Shown here: in pieces, positions 8,281 through 18,783 of the stretch
Position numbering within the stretch: position 1 is the first letter of the stretch
Layout: every line of letters starts with the position of its first letter
Source of the DNA: Myxacorys chilensis ATA2-1-KO14
Lineage (GTDB): Bacteria > Cyanobacteriota > Cyanobacteriia > Leptolyngbyales > Leptolyngbyaceae
Direction: 5' to 3'
DNA length: 64,000 nt
Assembly (NCBI GenBank): GCA_019359275.1
Contig: JAHHHP010000004.1
Location: 62,001-126,000 of the forward strand
The notes under the pieces: model-generated
Database searches by the model: none
What the model saw: the letters and a program-made list of their open reading frames with translations, nothing else
What the model was told of the DNA's origin: nothing
Made by a program: the position numbers and the translations under genes

Positions 8281-9240
8281 ATGTCGCGTTCTGTCCGTCT
8301 GATTTTCAATCCCGTGGCGGGTCAGGGCGATTCCGAACAAGAATTAGCCCTGATTGAGAGTTTGCTGACTGATCTAGATCTAGACGTTTGTTTGACCTCT
8401 AAAGAGGTAGGAGCCGATGTCCTGGCTCAAGAAGCGGTCGAACATGGGGTTGATGCGGTTATTGTGTCTGGAGGCGATGGTACTGTGTCGGCGGCGGCAA
8501 AAGCGCTTCTGCAGACGGAAATTCCGTTAGGCGTAATCGCACGCGGTACAGCAAACGCATTTGCGAATGCTCTAGAAATTCCCACCACGATCGAGGGAGC
8601 CTGTCAAACCATTCTAAAGAACTACACTCAAAAAATCGATATTGCGTCCTGTAATGGACACCCGATGGTATTGCTTGCCGGAATTGGGTTTGAGGCAGAA
8701 ACCGTTGCAAAAGCAAATCGGGAGGCGAAAAATCGATTTGGAATTTTGGCATACGTTCTAGCAGGCTTACGACAGTTGCGCGACTTAGAGCACTTTGAAA
8801 CCGAAGTCGAAACCGATGACAAGATTATTTCTTTCACGGCATCTGCTCTCACCGTTGCAAACGCGGCTCCACCTACGTCTGTGTTAGCCCAAGGCCCATC
8901 CGGACTCGTGGTAGATGATGGACTATTAGATTTAACGATCGTGGCTCCCGCCAATCGCGCCAGTGCCATCACCGCAACGTATCATTTATTTCAATCAGCG
9001 CTAAGTGGCAATCCTGCTGATCGTGACGATATCGGCTACCTGCGATCGCGCCGCTTCAAAATCACGACCAATCCACCCCAAAAAGTTGTTCTCGATGGCG
9101 AGATGAGCGGCACAACGCCCCTCGATATCTACTGCATTCCCGCCGGCTTAACGGTCTTTTTACCGCCGCCCGATGAAGAAGCTGCCGCAACCGAAAAGCT
9201 GGAAGGACTGCCGGATTTAGTGATTGAATCTAAAGATTAG
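8281..9240 (+). CDS. YegS/BmrU-type lipid kinase (diacylglycerol kinase family)
   Basis: A 319-residue protein. The opening VRLIFNPVAGQGDSEQ and VIVSGGDGTVSAAAKAL (the GGDGT nucleotide-binding signature near residue 63) define the DAGK catalytic domain. GVIARGTANAFANALEIP follows with the usual N-G/A-F-A motif, and a C-terminal beta-sandwich ends in VVLDGEMSGTTPLDIYCIPA. It likely phosphorylates a lipid such as diacylglycerol with ATP at the membrane surface. There is no membrane span, as is normal for soluble YegS-like kinases. Which lipid it uses cannot be told. Confidence 0.88.
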   Translation: MSRSVRLIFNPVAGQGDSEQELALIESLLTDLDLDVCLTSKEVGADVLAQEAVEHGVDAVIVSGGDGTVSAAAKALLQTEIPLGVIARGTANAFANALEIPTTIEGACQTILKNYTQKIDIASCNGHPMVLLAGIGFEAETVAKANREAKNRFGILAYVLAGLRQLRDLEHFETEVETDDKIISFTASALTVANAAPPTSVLAQGPSGLVVDDGLLDLTIVAPANRASAITATYHLFQSALSGNPADRDDIGYLRSRRFKITTNPPQKVVLDGEMSGTTPLDIYCIPAGLTVFLPPPDEEAAATEKLEGLPDLVIESKD

Positions 9241-9419
9241 ATAGAGTCCTGACCATTCTGCTGATGCGATGGAATATATAAACAGTAGGAGCCGCTATTC
9301 TAAGTGAGATCTAAAATGCATCAACTGGGATCGCATTTCGGAGATTACTAGAATTTGGACGATTACCCCAAGAGGGAACTGCAAGGCAACCGCAGGTTTG
9401 GTCAACGATAGGATAGCGA

Positions 9420-12400
9420 ATGTCAGTGAGCGTAGAGTGGATTCCTTTAGGTACGAATGCAGTTGCGATCGCAGGCAGTATTGCTTTCACCGTCTTTCTG
9501 CATCGCCTTAAGCAGAAATCAACTATGGGTAAGCCGTTCATCGAAGTACCCGAATCTCTGTCAGAGCAGCAGATGCAGGAAGCTCTATGGCGACAATCGA
9601 TCGTTGTGGAAGCGGCGCTTGATGGAATTGCAATTTTAGATGAACGTGGGCAGTTTCTCTACCTCAACGATGCTCAGTTACGCATGTTTGGCTACCGCCC
9701 AGGAGAGTTAGTCGGCAAAAGTTGGCGAGAACTTTACTATCCCGACGAAATTAGCCGCATTGAGCGTGAAATTATTCCACTTCTAAAGCAAAATGGACAG
9801 TGGCGTGGCGAAGCGGTTGCCAAACGCCGAGACAGCAGTACATTCTTTGAAGAAATGTCGCTCACGCTAACTGAAAAAGGATTTATTAGCGTCTGTCGGG
9901 ATGTGACCGAAACAAAGCAAGCCGAAATTCGCCTCCGAATTTTGGAACGGGCCATGCGGGCAAGCAGCAACGGCATTATTATCACTGACTCCACTCGTGC
10001 CGACAACCCGATAGTCTATGTTAATCCCGGATTTGAGCGGATGACAGGCTATTCGGCAGATGAAGTGTTGGGTAAAAACAGCCGCCTTTTGCAAGGAGGA
10101 GAGACCGAGCAACCTGCATTAGAGCAGTTGCGCCGAGCTTTTCAAGACGGAGAAGACTGCACGGTCACGCTACGGAACTATCGCAAAGACGGCTCTCTCT
10201 TTTGGAATGAGCTGTCTATTTCTCCTGTGCTCGATGCAGAAGGACGAATCACGCATTACGTTGGTATTCAAACTGATATTAGCGATCGCAAACGCACAGA
10301 AGAAGCGCTGAGACGGCAATATCAACGAGCGCTGCTGCTCAAACAACTCACTCAAGAGATTCGGCAAAGTTTAGATACGCAACAAATTTTTCAGACGGCG
10401 GCCACTCAAGTTGGTCGTGCCTTTAATGTCAATCGCTGCCTGATTCACGCCTACGTATCGATTGAAGATCCGATTCTGTCAGAATTCGAGTTTTTGCAGA
10501 ACGACACCGAGTTTCCTCAAATTCCGATCGTCGCGGAGTATTTAGAGCCAGGTTGGAGCGCTTTGACCGGATTGAAAATTCCGATCGTCGGCAATCGGCA
10601 TATGGAAACCGTGCTCAGAACAGATAGCGCGATCGCATCTCCCAACGTCTACACTGACCCCCTCCTGCGTTCACACCACTCGATCTGCCAGCAGGTTTCG
10701 CTCCGGTCAATGCTGGTGGTGCGAACGTCATACCAAGGAGCACCGAACGGGATCATTTGTCTGCATCAGTGCGATCGCGAGCGTCACTGGAGCCAAGATG
10801 AAATTGAACTGCTAGAAGCGGTTGCCGATCAAGTCGGAATTGCTCTCGCTCAAGCTCGGCTCCTGAAGCAAGAAACTTTGCAACGCGAAACGCTCGCCAA
10901 CCAAAATATTGCTCTAGCACAGGCAAAACATGCCGCAGAAGCCGCAAATCGAGCGAAAAGCGAATTTCTAGCCACCATGAGCCATGAGATCCGCACTCCC
11001 ATGAACGCCGTAATTGGTTTAACAGAATCATTGCTTGCGATGGCTTCTACTCCTCAACAGAGGGACTTTCTAGAAACCATTCGCAGTAGCGGAGATACGC
11101 TACTGACCCTCATCAATGACATTCTAGACTTCTCAAAAATTGAATCAGGAAAGCTAGACATTGAGCAACAGCCGTTTGATGTGCAAACCTGCCTCCTTGA
11201 GTCTATTGAGTTGATCGCCGTCAACGCAGCAGAGAAAGGCATCCATATTTCCTATCACATCTCTCCACAAATTCCAGCTGCGATCGTGGGCGATGGAACT
11301 CGGCTGCGACAGATTCTGGTGAATTTACTCAGTAATGCGGTTAAGTTTACGGAGCAGGGGCAGATCGAGTTGACGGTTAGCATCAAGAGTGAAAACGAGA
11401 TCCCCATTCCTTGTCCGCCGTTCTCTGAATACTGTTCTAACCTCACCTCTAAGCTCAACCCTCCGTCGGGCTTCCATCTGCTATTTGCCGTACATGACAC
11501 GGGCATTGGCATTCCGCTGTACCGCATGGAGCGCTTGTTCAAATCATTTAGCCAAGGAGATTCCTCGACGAGTCGGCAGTATGGAGGAACAGGACTTGGA
11601 CTCGCGATCAGCAAACGATTGAGCGAGCGCATGGGCGGACAGATGTGGGTCGAAAGTGAAGGCAGATTTGGCGGCGACCCGCCTCAGGGCTTCAAACCAG
11701 CCAGACCAACTCACGCTAAGGGTTCAACGTTCTACTTCACAATCTGTGCCGTCGCTGCGGAATTGTGGGTTACCCGAATTGCTGATCAAAACGTCACTCC
11801 AACAAAGACCAAATCGGCGATTAATTCGTCTAACGTCAAGACCATCACTACTCAATCTGCTTCAACAAACGGGTTTACCGAGCCGCGATCGCTACGTGTT
11901 TTACTGGCAGAAGATAATGTTGTCAATCAGAAAGTCGCGCTGCACCTCCTGCAACGGTTAGGGTATCGTGCAGATGTTGCCTGTAGCGGGTTTGAAGTAT
12001 TAGATGCGCTGCGGCGTCAAGCTTATGATGTTGTCCTTATGGATGTTCAGATGCCAGAGATGGATGGGCTGGAGGCAACTCAGACCATTTGTGCAGAATG
12101 GGCAGTTGAGCAACGTCCGCGAATCATTGCGATGACGGCCAACGCTATGCGAGGCGATCGCCAGCTCTGCCTTGAGGCCGGAATGGACGATTATCTCAGC
12201 AAGCCAATCCGTCTGGAGGCACTGATGAGTGCGTTAAGTAAATGTCAGCCCCGCTTTCCGAGCCTCACGCCTGCTGAAGTTACCCTCAATGGGCGGGCAG
12301 CAGGGAGATCTGTTTTGGCAGCCGATCAGGGCACGGAAGCGTTGCTCGACACCATTTCTAACTATCTCCACGATGCGCCCCGGCTCCTGCAAACAATTCA

Positions 12401-12632
12401 ATGCGCGATCGCTCAAAGAGATGCCTTTTTGTTGCAGCAAGCGGCTCATACTCTCAAGTCCACCAGCGCTGCTGTCGGAGCAACGGAGTTGGCAGACTTG
12501 TGCCAAGAGTTAGAAACTTGCGCTCGCCTGGGAAACCTAGATCCAGTAGTCCCCCGCATCTGCCAACTGGAGGCTGAATACGATCGCGTTCAAGCCTCGC
12601 TACACACGGAACTTCAGCAATGCCAGAGATAA
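9420..12632 (+). CDS. PAS-PAS-GAF hybrid histidine kinase with REC and Hpt domains
   Basis: A 1070-residue hybrid sensor. A hydrophobic segment near residues 9-27 may anchor it or be a buried helix. Then come PAS domains at about 55-165 and 170-295, GAF at about 310-480, HisKA ([18 protein letters not shown], phospho-His near 522), HATPase ([12 protein letters not shown] and [13 protein letters not shown], about 635-775), receiver ([10 protein letters not shown] and [13 protein letters not shown], about 825-940) and Hpt ([14 protein letters not shown], His near 1008). All catalytic motifs look intact, so it can run a full His-Asp-His relay. Its end overlaps the diguanylate cyclase by 13 bp, and that protein's receiver is the likely final acceptor. 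The input signal is unknown. Confidence 0.92.
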   Translation: MSVSVEWIPLGTNAVAIAGSIAFTVFLHRLKQKSTMGKPFIEVPESLSEQQMQEALWRQSIVVEAALDGIAILDERGQFLYLNDAQLRMFGYRPGELVGKSWRELYYPDEISRIEREIIPLLKQNGQWRGEAVAKRRDSSTFFEEMSLTLTEKGFISVCRDVTETKQAEIRLRILERAMRASSNGIIITDSTRADNPIVYVNPGFERMTGYSADEVLGKNSRLLQGGETEQPALEQLRRAFQDGEDCTVTLRNYRKDGSLFWNELSISPVLDAEGRITHYVGIQTDISDRKRTEEALRRQYQRALLLKQLTQEIRQSLDTQQIFQTAATQVGRAFNVNRCLIHAYVSIEDPILSEFEFLQNDTEFPQIPIVAEYLEPGWSALTGLKIPIVGNRHMETVLRTDSAIASPNVYTDPLLRSHHSICQQVSLRSMLVVRTSYQGAPNGIICLHQCDRERHWSQDEIELLEAVADQVGIALAQARLLKQETLQRETLANQNIALAQAKHAAEAANRAKSEFLATMSHEIRTPMNAVIGLTESLLAMASTPQQRDFLETIRSSGDTLLTLINDILDFSKIESGKLDIEQQPFDVQTCLLESIELIAVNAAEKGIHISYHISPQIPAAIVGDGTRLRQILVNLLSNAVKFTEQGQIELTVSIKSENEIPIPCPPFSEYCSNLTSKLNPPSGFHLLFAVHDTGIGIPLYRMERLFKSFSQGDSSTSRQYGGTGLGLAISKRLSERMGGQMWVESEGRFGGDPPQGFKPARPTHAKGSTFYFTICAVAAELWVTRIADQNVTPTKTKSAINSSNVKTITTQSASTNGFTEPRSLRVLLAEDNVVNQKVALHLLQRLGYRADVACSGFEVLDALRRQAYDVVLMDVQMPEMDGLEATQTICAEWAVEQRPRIIAMTANAMRGDRQLCLEAGMDDYLSKPIRLEALMSALSKCQPRFPSLTPAEVTLNGRAAGRSVLAADQGTEALLDTISNYLHDAPRLLQTIQCAIAQRDAFLLQQAAHTLKSTSAAVGATELADLCQELETCARLGNLDPVVPRICQLEAEYDRVQASLHTELQQCQR

Positions 12633-13570
12633 TTCCCTCAAATCACAATCCTCCTCTGATTCTGGTTGCTGATGATGACAAAATCACCCGGATTGGGTTA
12701 CGGCAAGCAATGGAGCAAGAAGGCTACCAAGTGGTCGAAGCGAATGATGGTGAGGCTTGTCTGGCAATCTATGCGCGAATGCGTCCAGATATCGTATTGC
12801 TCGATGCCATCATGCCTGGAAAAGATGGATTTACCTGCTGTGTGCAGATTCAGCGGATGAACGGTGGAGGACGAACTCCGGTTCTGATGATCACCGGCTT
12901 GGAAGATCAAGAGTCTGTCGATCAAGCGTTTGCAGCCGGGGCTGTAGATTACATCACAAAACCAATTCATTGGGCAGTCCTACGCCAACGGGTGCGCCGC
13001 TTGATTCAGCAAGTCAGGCTCTATCAGCAGCTAGAGCAAGCGAATCATGAATTGCAACGTCTCGCGTCGTTTGATGGCTTGACGCAAGTAGCAAATCGGC
13101 GGCGGTTTGATGAGTATTTGCAGCAAGAATGGAAACGGATGCTGCGCGATCAGACCCCGCTCTCGCTGATTATGTGTGACATTGACTGCTTCAAGCGGTT
13201 TAACGACACCTACGGACACCAAGCAGGCGATAACTGTTTGCGACAAGTAGCCAATGTGATTCAGAATGCGGCGAAGCGATCGCTCGATTTACCTGCTCGT
13301 TATGGGGGAGAAGAATTTGCGGTGATTCTGCCCAGCACTGACCAAGAAGGGGCAATTCAAGTTGCACAAACCATTCAGATTGGCGTGAGGGAGCTTGCCA
13401 TCGCTCACTCTAGTTCAACAGCCAATAAAATCGTCACGGTGAGCTTAGGCATCGCCACTACCATTCCCAGTCGAATCACATCGCCAGGACTATTGATTAC
13501 CGCTGCAGATAAGGCGTTGTATCAGGCGAAGCATGAAGGGCGCGATCGTTACTCCGCCTGCGTCAGTTAG
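12620..13570 (+). CDS. Response regulator diguanylate cyclase (REC-GGDEF)
   Basis: A 316-residue protein. Residues 12-130 form a receiver domain with the acid pair in VADDDKITR, phospho-Asp in [13 protein letters not shown] and Lys in [10 protein letters not shown] coiled linker joins a GGDEF domain with the intact active motif [11 protein letters not shown]. Five residues before that motif is R-S-L-D, matching the RxxD inhibitory site, so it should make c-di-GMP from two GTP and be product-inhibited. It overlaps the preceding hybrid kinase by 13 bp, implying one operon and a kinase-to-cyclase phosphorelay. The c-di-GMP output (motility or biofilm, for example) is not visible here. Confidence 0.93.
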   Translation: MPEIIPSNHNPPLILVADDDKITRIGLRQAMEQEGYQVVEANDGEACLAIYARMRPDIVLLDAIMPGKDGFTCCVQIQRMNGGGRTPVLMITGLEDQESVDQAFAAGAVDYITKPIHWAVLRQRVRRLIQQVRLYQQLEQANHELQRLASFDGLTQVANRRRFDEYLQQEWKRMLRDQTPLSLIMCDIDCFKRFNDTYGHQAGDNCLRQVANVIQNAAKRSLDLPARYGGEEFAVILPSTDQEGAIQVAQTIQIGVRELAIAHSSSTANKIVTVSLGIATTIPSRITSPGLLITAADKALYQAKHEGRDRYSACVS

Positions 13571-14220
13571 TCAGGAACAAATCTTTGTCCTTTGGCATCA
13601 TTAGAGCTACTCAGCAAGATATGGCTTACAAGTTCAGATGAGAGATTAACCAGCTAATCAGACGTGCAAGCAACCAGTTCATTCTTGTGTAGAAACAGTG
13701 CGTTTTTCTGAACAAGCTTAGGCGGAAAAGGCAAAGAAATTGTTTTAATAGGCTTCGGAATTAGCAGCAATTAACGTGTATTTCTAACAATACGCCTCTA
13801 TCTCTAGACCAATGTCAGTCTAGAAATCACTTCATTTTCCCATCAAAAATAAAATCTAGGAGTACTGTTTTAGCGAATTAAGCTAACAGCAACTTCTGGA
13901 TTTTATTTGTTTTATTTTAAGTAAAAACATCTGGCACAAATAGAATGTGACACTTGTAGAAGAGACCATTAAAGAAAGAAACTTAACTGCAAATTAGATA
14001 TACCTAAGTTATGAGAAATCACAAAGTTTTTTGATGATAACTCTAGAACTCTCCAGTTAGTTCAACGGCTTCTAATATCAAGTAGAGACTCTTGCGGCTC
14101 ATCCAAAAATCCCTTGATTAACTAGAACATTTGTTGAGAAACTCTGGAACTTTTCCAACCCATCTTACGACTAATAAGTAAGAGAACAACAATCAATCTT
14201 AATCTCCTAGGGACACAACA
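13571..14220. other. 650-bp AT-rich stretch without a gene
   Basis: No plausible coding frame on either strand. The region is AT-richer than its neighbours. There is a 7-bp perfect stem at 13803-13809/13818-13824 and many short A/T runs. It sits upstream of the outer-membrane barrel gene and may hold its promoter and a long leader, but I cannot place a -10 box with confidence. Confidence 0.5.
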
Positions 14221-14751
14221 ATGAAACTCTCTCTTAAGTCTTTCGCAACTCTTTCTGCTGTTTCTGCACTCGTTGTCGCTCCTCTTGTTATGGGTGCAGG
14301 TTCTGCTTCTGCGCAACCCGTTCGTTTCGACGGCAGCTATGTAGGTGCTGGTGTTTCGGCTGGTGTAACCAACGGTGGCAGAGACAATGATGCTGCAAAT
14401 ATTGGTGGTACCATCCAAGGCCGTTTTGCTGTTCCTACCGCTCCCGTTTCTGTTCGTGGTGCAGTAAGTTTCAACGGCAATAATAGCGCAGTGATTCCTA
14501 CTCTGTCTTATGACCTTCCTGTTAGCAGAAACACGAACGTTTATGCAGGTGCAGGTTACTCATTTGTGCAGAAAGATGGCCAAGCATCTCCGCTTGGAAA
14601 CAAGGATGCAGCCGTGCTGCAACTGGGTGTAGAATCTGAAGTCACTAAAGGCGTAGTGCTTTTTGGCGATGCGAAGTACGGCATTAACGCTTACGAAGGT
14701 AGCAAAGCAGGTGCAGTTGGTTTGCAGGCAGGTGCTGGTATTCGCTTCTAA
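14221..14751 (+). CDS. Small outer-membrane beta-barrel-type protein
   Basis: A 176-residue secreted protein. Residues 1-31 are a signal peptide with a clear cleavage site (GAGSASA before QPVRFDG). The mature part has alternating glycine, aromatic and hydrophobic stretches (SYVGAGVSAGVTNGG, NVYAGAGYSFVQK, VGLQAGAGIRF) and ends in phenylalanine, the C-terminal signature recognised by the BAM machinery. It is short enough for about eight strands, like OmpA/OmpX-type barrels. Its function in the outer membrane is unknown. A strong terminator follows and a long gene-free region precedes it, so it is probably a single, separately regulated gene. Confidence 0.78.
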   Translation: MKLSLKSFATLSAVSALVVAPLVMGAGSASAQPVRFDGSYVGAGVSAGVTNGGRDNDAANIGGTIQGRFAVPTAPVSVRGAVSFNGNNSAVIPTLSYDLPVSRNTNVYAGAGYSFVQKDGQASPLGNKDAAVLQLGVESEVTKGVVLFGDAKYGINAYEGSKAGAVGLQAGAGIRF

Positions 14752-14830
14752 ATGCAATATCCGCTTCTAATTAGCAATTCATACTGATCTCTACGTTGGT
14801 GATTTAAGTTAAACAGCGATTAAGTTGAAA

Positions 14831-14870
14831 ATGGTTCCTGACTTCACTAAAGTCAGGAACCATCTTCTTT
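14831..14870 (+). terminator. Rho-independent terminator of the beta-barrel gene
   Basis: ATGGTTCCTGACTT (14831-14844) pairs perfectly with 14850-14863, a 14-bp stem with a 5-base loop, followed by CTTCTTTTG. It lies 80 bp after the stop of the barrel gene. Confidence 0.88.
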
Positions 14871-15033
14871 TGAGTTTCCTATCTTAAGAAAGAGGTTATT
14901 CAGAAATAATTTTTGTAAGCATAGAGATGGCAATTAATTGAAATAGAAGTTTCAATCTTGAGAAGCCACATCAGTTGCTTTTTTGATGGCAATCTCTAAT
15001 TAAGTTAAAAAGAATCTAAGGTAGAGGTCAATT

Positions 15034-15945
15034 ATGGCTAATTCGGTCAAAGAAAAAATTTCATCTGATTTGAAGCAGGTTAAAGAGGTCGGACAGCTTC
15101 GCCGCGATCGCATTCGTGACATTATTCAAGGGGCAATCTCTCAGGTGATGTCGGAAGTGAAGGGCGGATCAGGCGAGGTTCGATCAATCGTCAAAGATGC
15201 GTTCTCATCGGCAATTGAGGGTATTCAAGAAAATAGTTCACATGCCAAAGAAGAAGTATCTGCCTCGGTTGAAGGGGTGATCGAGGGCATTAGCCATGCT
15301 CGTCACAAGCGGATTTCAGAAACAGAATCGGAACTCAATCGTCTGCAAGCGCAGCTTGACCAGCAAGAAGGGGAACTAGAGCAAGATGTAGAAGCAGGAC
15401 TAGCAGGGCTGAAAGAGGCGGGTAAGGATTTATCCGCAGAAATGCGGGAACAGATTGACCACGCGATCGAGACCATCCGCAACAGCGAAGAAGCATATCT
15501 GCTGAAGCAACGATACGCACAGTTGCAAGCACAGATGTCAATTCTTCGTGCGAATCTGGCGGCTCGCAGCGAAGTTTACTACGATCGTGCCCAAGGACAT
15601 CTAGAAGATGCGAAACGGTGGTATGACCAAGCTCGCCCGCAAGCGGAAGTTGCAAAAGCCAAAGCCGATCAAAAAGCAGAAGAGTTTGATGCCAGATTAG
15701 GGGAAGCCGGAACGGCATTGGCACGGCGGGAGCGGCAAGTTCGTCAATTGCTGCGGGACTTGCTCAAGCAGGCAGGTGAAATGCTGAAGGACGATCATTC
15801 GGAGACGAAGGACGAACGTCCCGTTGCAGAACTTCCTAGCTCTAATCAAAAATTCTCTAGCCCTAGCCAGGATCTGTCTAGCGATCGCAATCTAGGAACA
15901 TTGCCGCCTACCGAAGCTGAAATAGAAGATAGCAATATTCGCTAA
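15034..15945 (+). CDS. Long coiled-coil protein of unknown function
   Basis: A 303-residue, highly charged, largely helical protein without signal peptide or membrane segment. Residues 1-95 contain repeated amphipathic segments with alternating Lys/Glu and small residues (VRSIVKDAFSSAIEGIQ, VEGVIEGISHARH), resembling apolipoprotein-like or LEA-like helices. Residues 95-255 are a long coiled coil (TESELNRLQAQLDQQEGELE). The last 45 residues are Ser/Pro/Asp-rich and disordered. No catalytic motif is seen. It could be a structural or membrane-surface-binding protein; this is a guess from composition. It has a clear ATG with GGTAGAGGT upstream. Confidence 0.7.
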   Translation: MANSVKEKISSDLKQVKEVGQLRRDRIRDIIQGAISQVMSEVKGGSGEVRSIVKDAFSSAIEGIQENSSHAKEEVSASVEGVIEGISHARHKRISETESELNRLQAQLDQQEGELEQDVEAGLAGLKEAGKDLSAEMREQIDHAIETIRNSEEAYLLKQRYAQLQAQMSILRANLAARSEVYYDRAQGHLEDAKRWYDQARPQAEVAKAKADQKAEEFDARLGEAGTALARRERQVRQLLRDLLKQAGEMLKDDHSETKDERPVAELPSSNQKFSSPSQDLSSDRNLGTLPPTEAEIEDSNIR

Positions 15946-15995
15946 GTTGTTTGGGACGGTTGAAGCTAACCGTCCCACTAAAAAAGCATTGACTT

Positions 15996-17837
15996 TCAGT
16001 GAAGTGCTGCTAAAGAAACGCCAAGCCACCCTTCAAAGTTCTGTTGTTGAAGGGTGGACGGATGTTCTATAGCTTCAAGATGATATTGAGTGGCACGAGG
16101 CGGAGCAAGAGTGAGTGATCGCGTCTTTAATGCATCGCTGTGAAACACTGTAACTTCAATAGTGTCGCCCACTTGATAGTCCTTCAGGCGCTCATCTAAC
16201 TGCCCTGATCCGACTCGCAGCCCATCGATTGCCACTAATTCATCACCTGCATCGATCGCGGCTCGCTGTGCGGGTGAATCTGTCTCGACAAACTTCACGA
16301 TTTCGCGCCCACCTTCGGTTCGGAGTGTCATACCGCTCGTGGGTATTCCTGTCTCTCCGTTGGATACAACACGCAAGCCAAAGCCAACAAAATACTCATC
16401 AAACGGCAGTTCTTCCGTACCGTCAATGTAGCGATCGTAGAAATTCGTCAAATCGAACCCTGCAACTGATTCCAACACAAGTTTCAGTTGTTCTTGGGTA
16501 AACCCAACTTCAGCTTTGCCAAACTGCTCCCACATCTGGCGCATCACATTGTCAAGCGATCGCTGATTCTGATGCTTAATCCGAATTACTAAATCAAGCA
16601 ACAGCGATACCATTTCGCCTTTTAGATAATAGGAAATTTGAGAATTGGCGCTATTTGCATCAGGACGGTAAAGCTTAATCCAAGCATCAAAGCTTGATTC
16701 ACTTAGAGGTTGTACGAGCCGTCCTGGAGTGGTCAGATAGCGAGAAATTTCTCGACTCAGAGCCGTTAAATAGGTTTTTGCGTCGTAAATGCCTGCTCGC
16801 AACGGAATGAGCAAATCGTAGAAACTGGTCGTCCCTTCGCTAAACCATAGGGAAGGTGTGTAGTTTTCGTGTTCATAATCGAACACTTCTAGTCCTTTAG
16901 GCCGAATTCGCTTCACGTTCCACAGATGAAAGAATTCATGAGCTACGAGCTGCATAAATCGCTCATACTTGTCTTTTATCCGAAATCCAAGGCGAGAATA
17001 AATTAGCGAACAGCTATCTTTATGCTCTAACCCACCAAAGGCTTGAGAGGCTAGATGGAGGAAAAAAATATAGCGATCGTAGGGCAGCCCACCAAATAGC
17101 TCCGCTTCGACTTCTATAATTTTTTGGGTATCACTAATGATGCGACCGATCTCTAAATTTCCTCGTCCCCAAATCGCAAACTCGTGCGGCTTACCCAGTA
17201 CCTCAAAAGGATGGATCTGGTGCTGTCCAATTTCAAACGGACTATCAACCAAGGCATCAAAGTTCTGCGCTTCAAAGATGTTCACTCCCACACAGGGCAA
17301 AGCCGTTGTCACCGCCCAATCCGTTGGCGGCAAAATCTGGATGCAAATGGGGATCTGTTGAAACCCTGGTACAAAGAAGAACAGCGCCGCTCCATTGAAG
17401 TAGCCATGAGTTTCATCAAGATGGTTTGTCCGAACCGTCAACTCATTTGCAAATACCCGGTAGCAAACCGCAATTTCCGACCTACCCTGCGTCTCAATCT
17501 GCCAATGATTTTTGCTCAGCTTTCGCCAATTTAGCGACGTTTCAGCATCAGAAAACGCTTCAAAATTTTGTAAATGCCGTGAATACTCCCGTACCAAATA
17601 CGACCCTGGCGTCCAAACGGGCATTTTCAAATCAAGGGTTTTTGCCTGCCAATTCTGAATCCGCAAAGTCACCTCAAACAGATGTGACTCGGGATGAGAC
17701 ATCGTGACCTGGTAAAACAGAGCAAGATCTTGTGAGTGCGGGGTATCAATCACGGCGGCTGAGGACGTTCCGATCGGTTGTGACTCGCAAGGCAACTCTT
17801 CAATCGATTGGGTCAATTCAAAATCCTCACGGTTCAT
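15996..17837 (-). CDS. M61-family metallopeptidase with PDZ domain
   Basis: About 613 residues from the ATG at 17837. An earlier in-frame ATG at 17891 would add 18 residues with no family resemblance. The N-terminal region (PESHLFEVTLRIQNWQAKTL, TPGSYLVREYSRHLQ) is the M61 beta-sandwich. The zinc site is LVAHEFFHLWNVKRIRP (HEFFH, with the following Glu in WFSEGTTSFYDLL as third ligand). A PDZ domain near residues 505-590 (SPAQRAAIDAGDELVAIDGL) probably binds substrate ends. Family members are glycyl aminopeptidases. There is no obvious signal peptide. It is co-oriented with the Crp-type regulator 74 bp upstream. Confidence 0.9.
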   Translation of the reverse strand: MNREDFELTQSIEELPCESQPIGTSSAAVIDTPHSQDLALFYQVTMSHPESHLFEVTLRIQNWQAKTLDLKMPVWTPGSYLVREYSRHLQNFEAFSDAETSLNWRKLSKNHWQIETQGRSEIAVCYRVFANELTVRTNHLDETHGYFNGAALFFFVPGFQQIPICIQILPPTDWAVTTALPCVGVNIFEAQNFDALVDSPFEIGQHQIHPFEVLGKPHEFAIWGRGNLEIGRIISDTQKIIEVEAELFGGLPYDRYIFFLHLASQAFGGLEHKDSCSLIYSRLGFRIKDKYERFMQLVAHEFFHLWNVKRIRPKGLEVFDYEHENYTPSLWFSEGTTSFYDLLIPLRAGIYDAKTYLTALSREISRYLTTPGRLVQPLSESSFDAWIKLYRPDANSANSQISYYLKGEMVSLLLDLVIRIKHQNQRSLDNVMRQMWEQFGKAEVGFTQEQLKLVLESVAGFDLTNFYDRYIDGTEELPFDEYFVGFGLRVVSNGETGIPTSGMTLRTEGGREIVKFVETDSPAQRAAIDAGDELVAIDGLRVGSGQLDERLKDYQVGDTIEVTVFHSDALKTRSLTLAPPRATQYHLEAIEHPSTLQQQNFEGWLGVSLAALH

Positions 17838-17911
17838 AGATTTACCCCACGGTAGTAGAGAATAACAATAGAAAGTTCTATTCCCTATCATGCCTCATTT
17901 CAATTTCTCCA

Positions 17912-18601
17912 TCACCGCTTAGTCCGCAGTTGATTTAACTGTTTGAGGTTCATTAGGGAGATAATCTGTTGCTCCGTGTTTACTTTGAGCCAGCCTTTGT
18001 CACTCAGCTTTTCTAGAATCTTCGTCGCTTCCTCAACAGTAATGTCTGTAACATCCGCTAAATCCCTAGCTGGAATATTAAAGATGTCTGCTCCCTCACC
18101 AATCTTATCGCCGTAATTTTCTCCGAGCAAAGATAAGGTGTTGACCAACTTCACAGCCGGCGGTTGATTGCGAAGCTGAAAGCGGATATTAGTTTGCCGC
18201 AAGCGTCTCACCATCAATTGCAGCATCCGGTGATGGAGTTGAGGATCTTTAAATAGGGTTTGAATGAATCGTTGAGCAGAAATACTAAGTAAATGTACAT
18301 CAGAGAGCGCAATCACATCTGTTGAGCGAGGCGATTCATCTAGAATTGCCATTTCTCCAAAGAAATCACCCCGACCTAAAATAGCCAGTGTGGAAACGTC
18401 TTCCCCGGTGCCAGAGTGCCGTCGAACTTTTACCCAGCCCGATACAACAAAATAAACGGCATTTCCCCAGGCATCTTCCATTAAAACGGCTCTGCCAGTT
18501 GGGTACTCATGCTCGGTTGCAACGGATAGTAGCCAATCCAGCGTTTCTGGATTGGCCGCTGCCAATAATGGAAATAACTCACTGAAAGCTTCAGTCTGCA
18601 T
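17912..18601 (-). CDS. Crp/Fnr-family transcription regulator
   Basis: A 229-residue protein. Residues 15-130 form a cyclic-nucleotide-binding beta-roll (GRAVLMEDAWGNAVYFVVSG, RGDFFGEMAILDESPRSTDV). The phosphate-binding cassette keeps GE and the R-S pair, so it could bind cAMP or a related ligand, though some family members have lost this. A long dimer helix follows, then a winged helix-turn-helix (ARDLADVTDITVEEATKILE, about 175-200). It likely acts as a dimeric DNA-binding activator or repressor. Targets cannot be told; the M61 peptidase gene next to it is one candidate. Confidence 0.87.
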   Translation of the reverse strand: MQTEAFSELFPLLAAANPETLDWLLSVATEHEYPTGRAVLMEDAWGNAVYFVVSGWVKVRRHSGTGEDVSTLAILGRGDFFGEMAILDESPRSTDVIALSDVHLLSISAQRFIQTLFKDPQLHHRMLQLMVRRLRQTNIRFQLRNQPPAVKLVNTLSLLGENYGDKIGEGADIFNIPARDLADVTDITVEEATKILEKLSDKGWLKVNTEQQIISLMNLKQLNQLRTKR

Positions 18602-18783
18602 GACAGATCTTCAGAGATGGACGTGTACGGTGGAGGGTCACTCGTCAAACATGTCTATGTAGACACTGTATCTATAGGTCAAAACGCCCACCAATTTACC
18701 AAATGGCAAATTGAGTTCGTTCTGATAGTCCAGAGATTGACGGATCAGCCGAACTGCTCAGAAATTGGAGAGAACACAGACAA

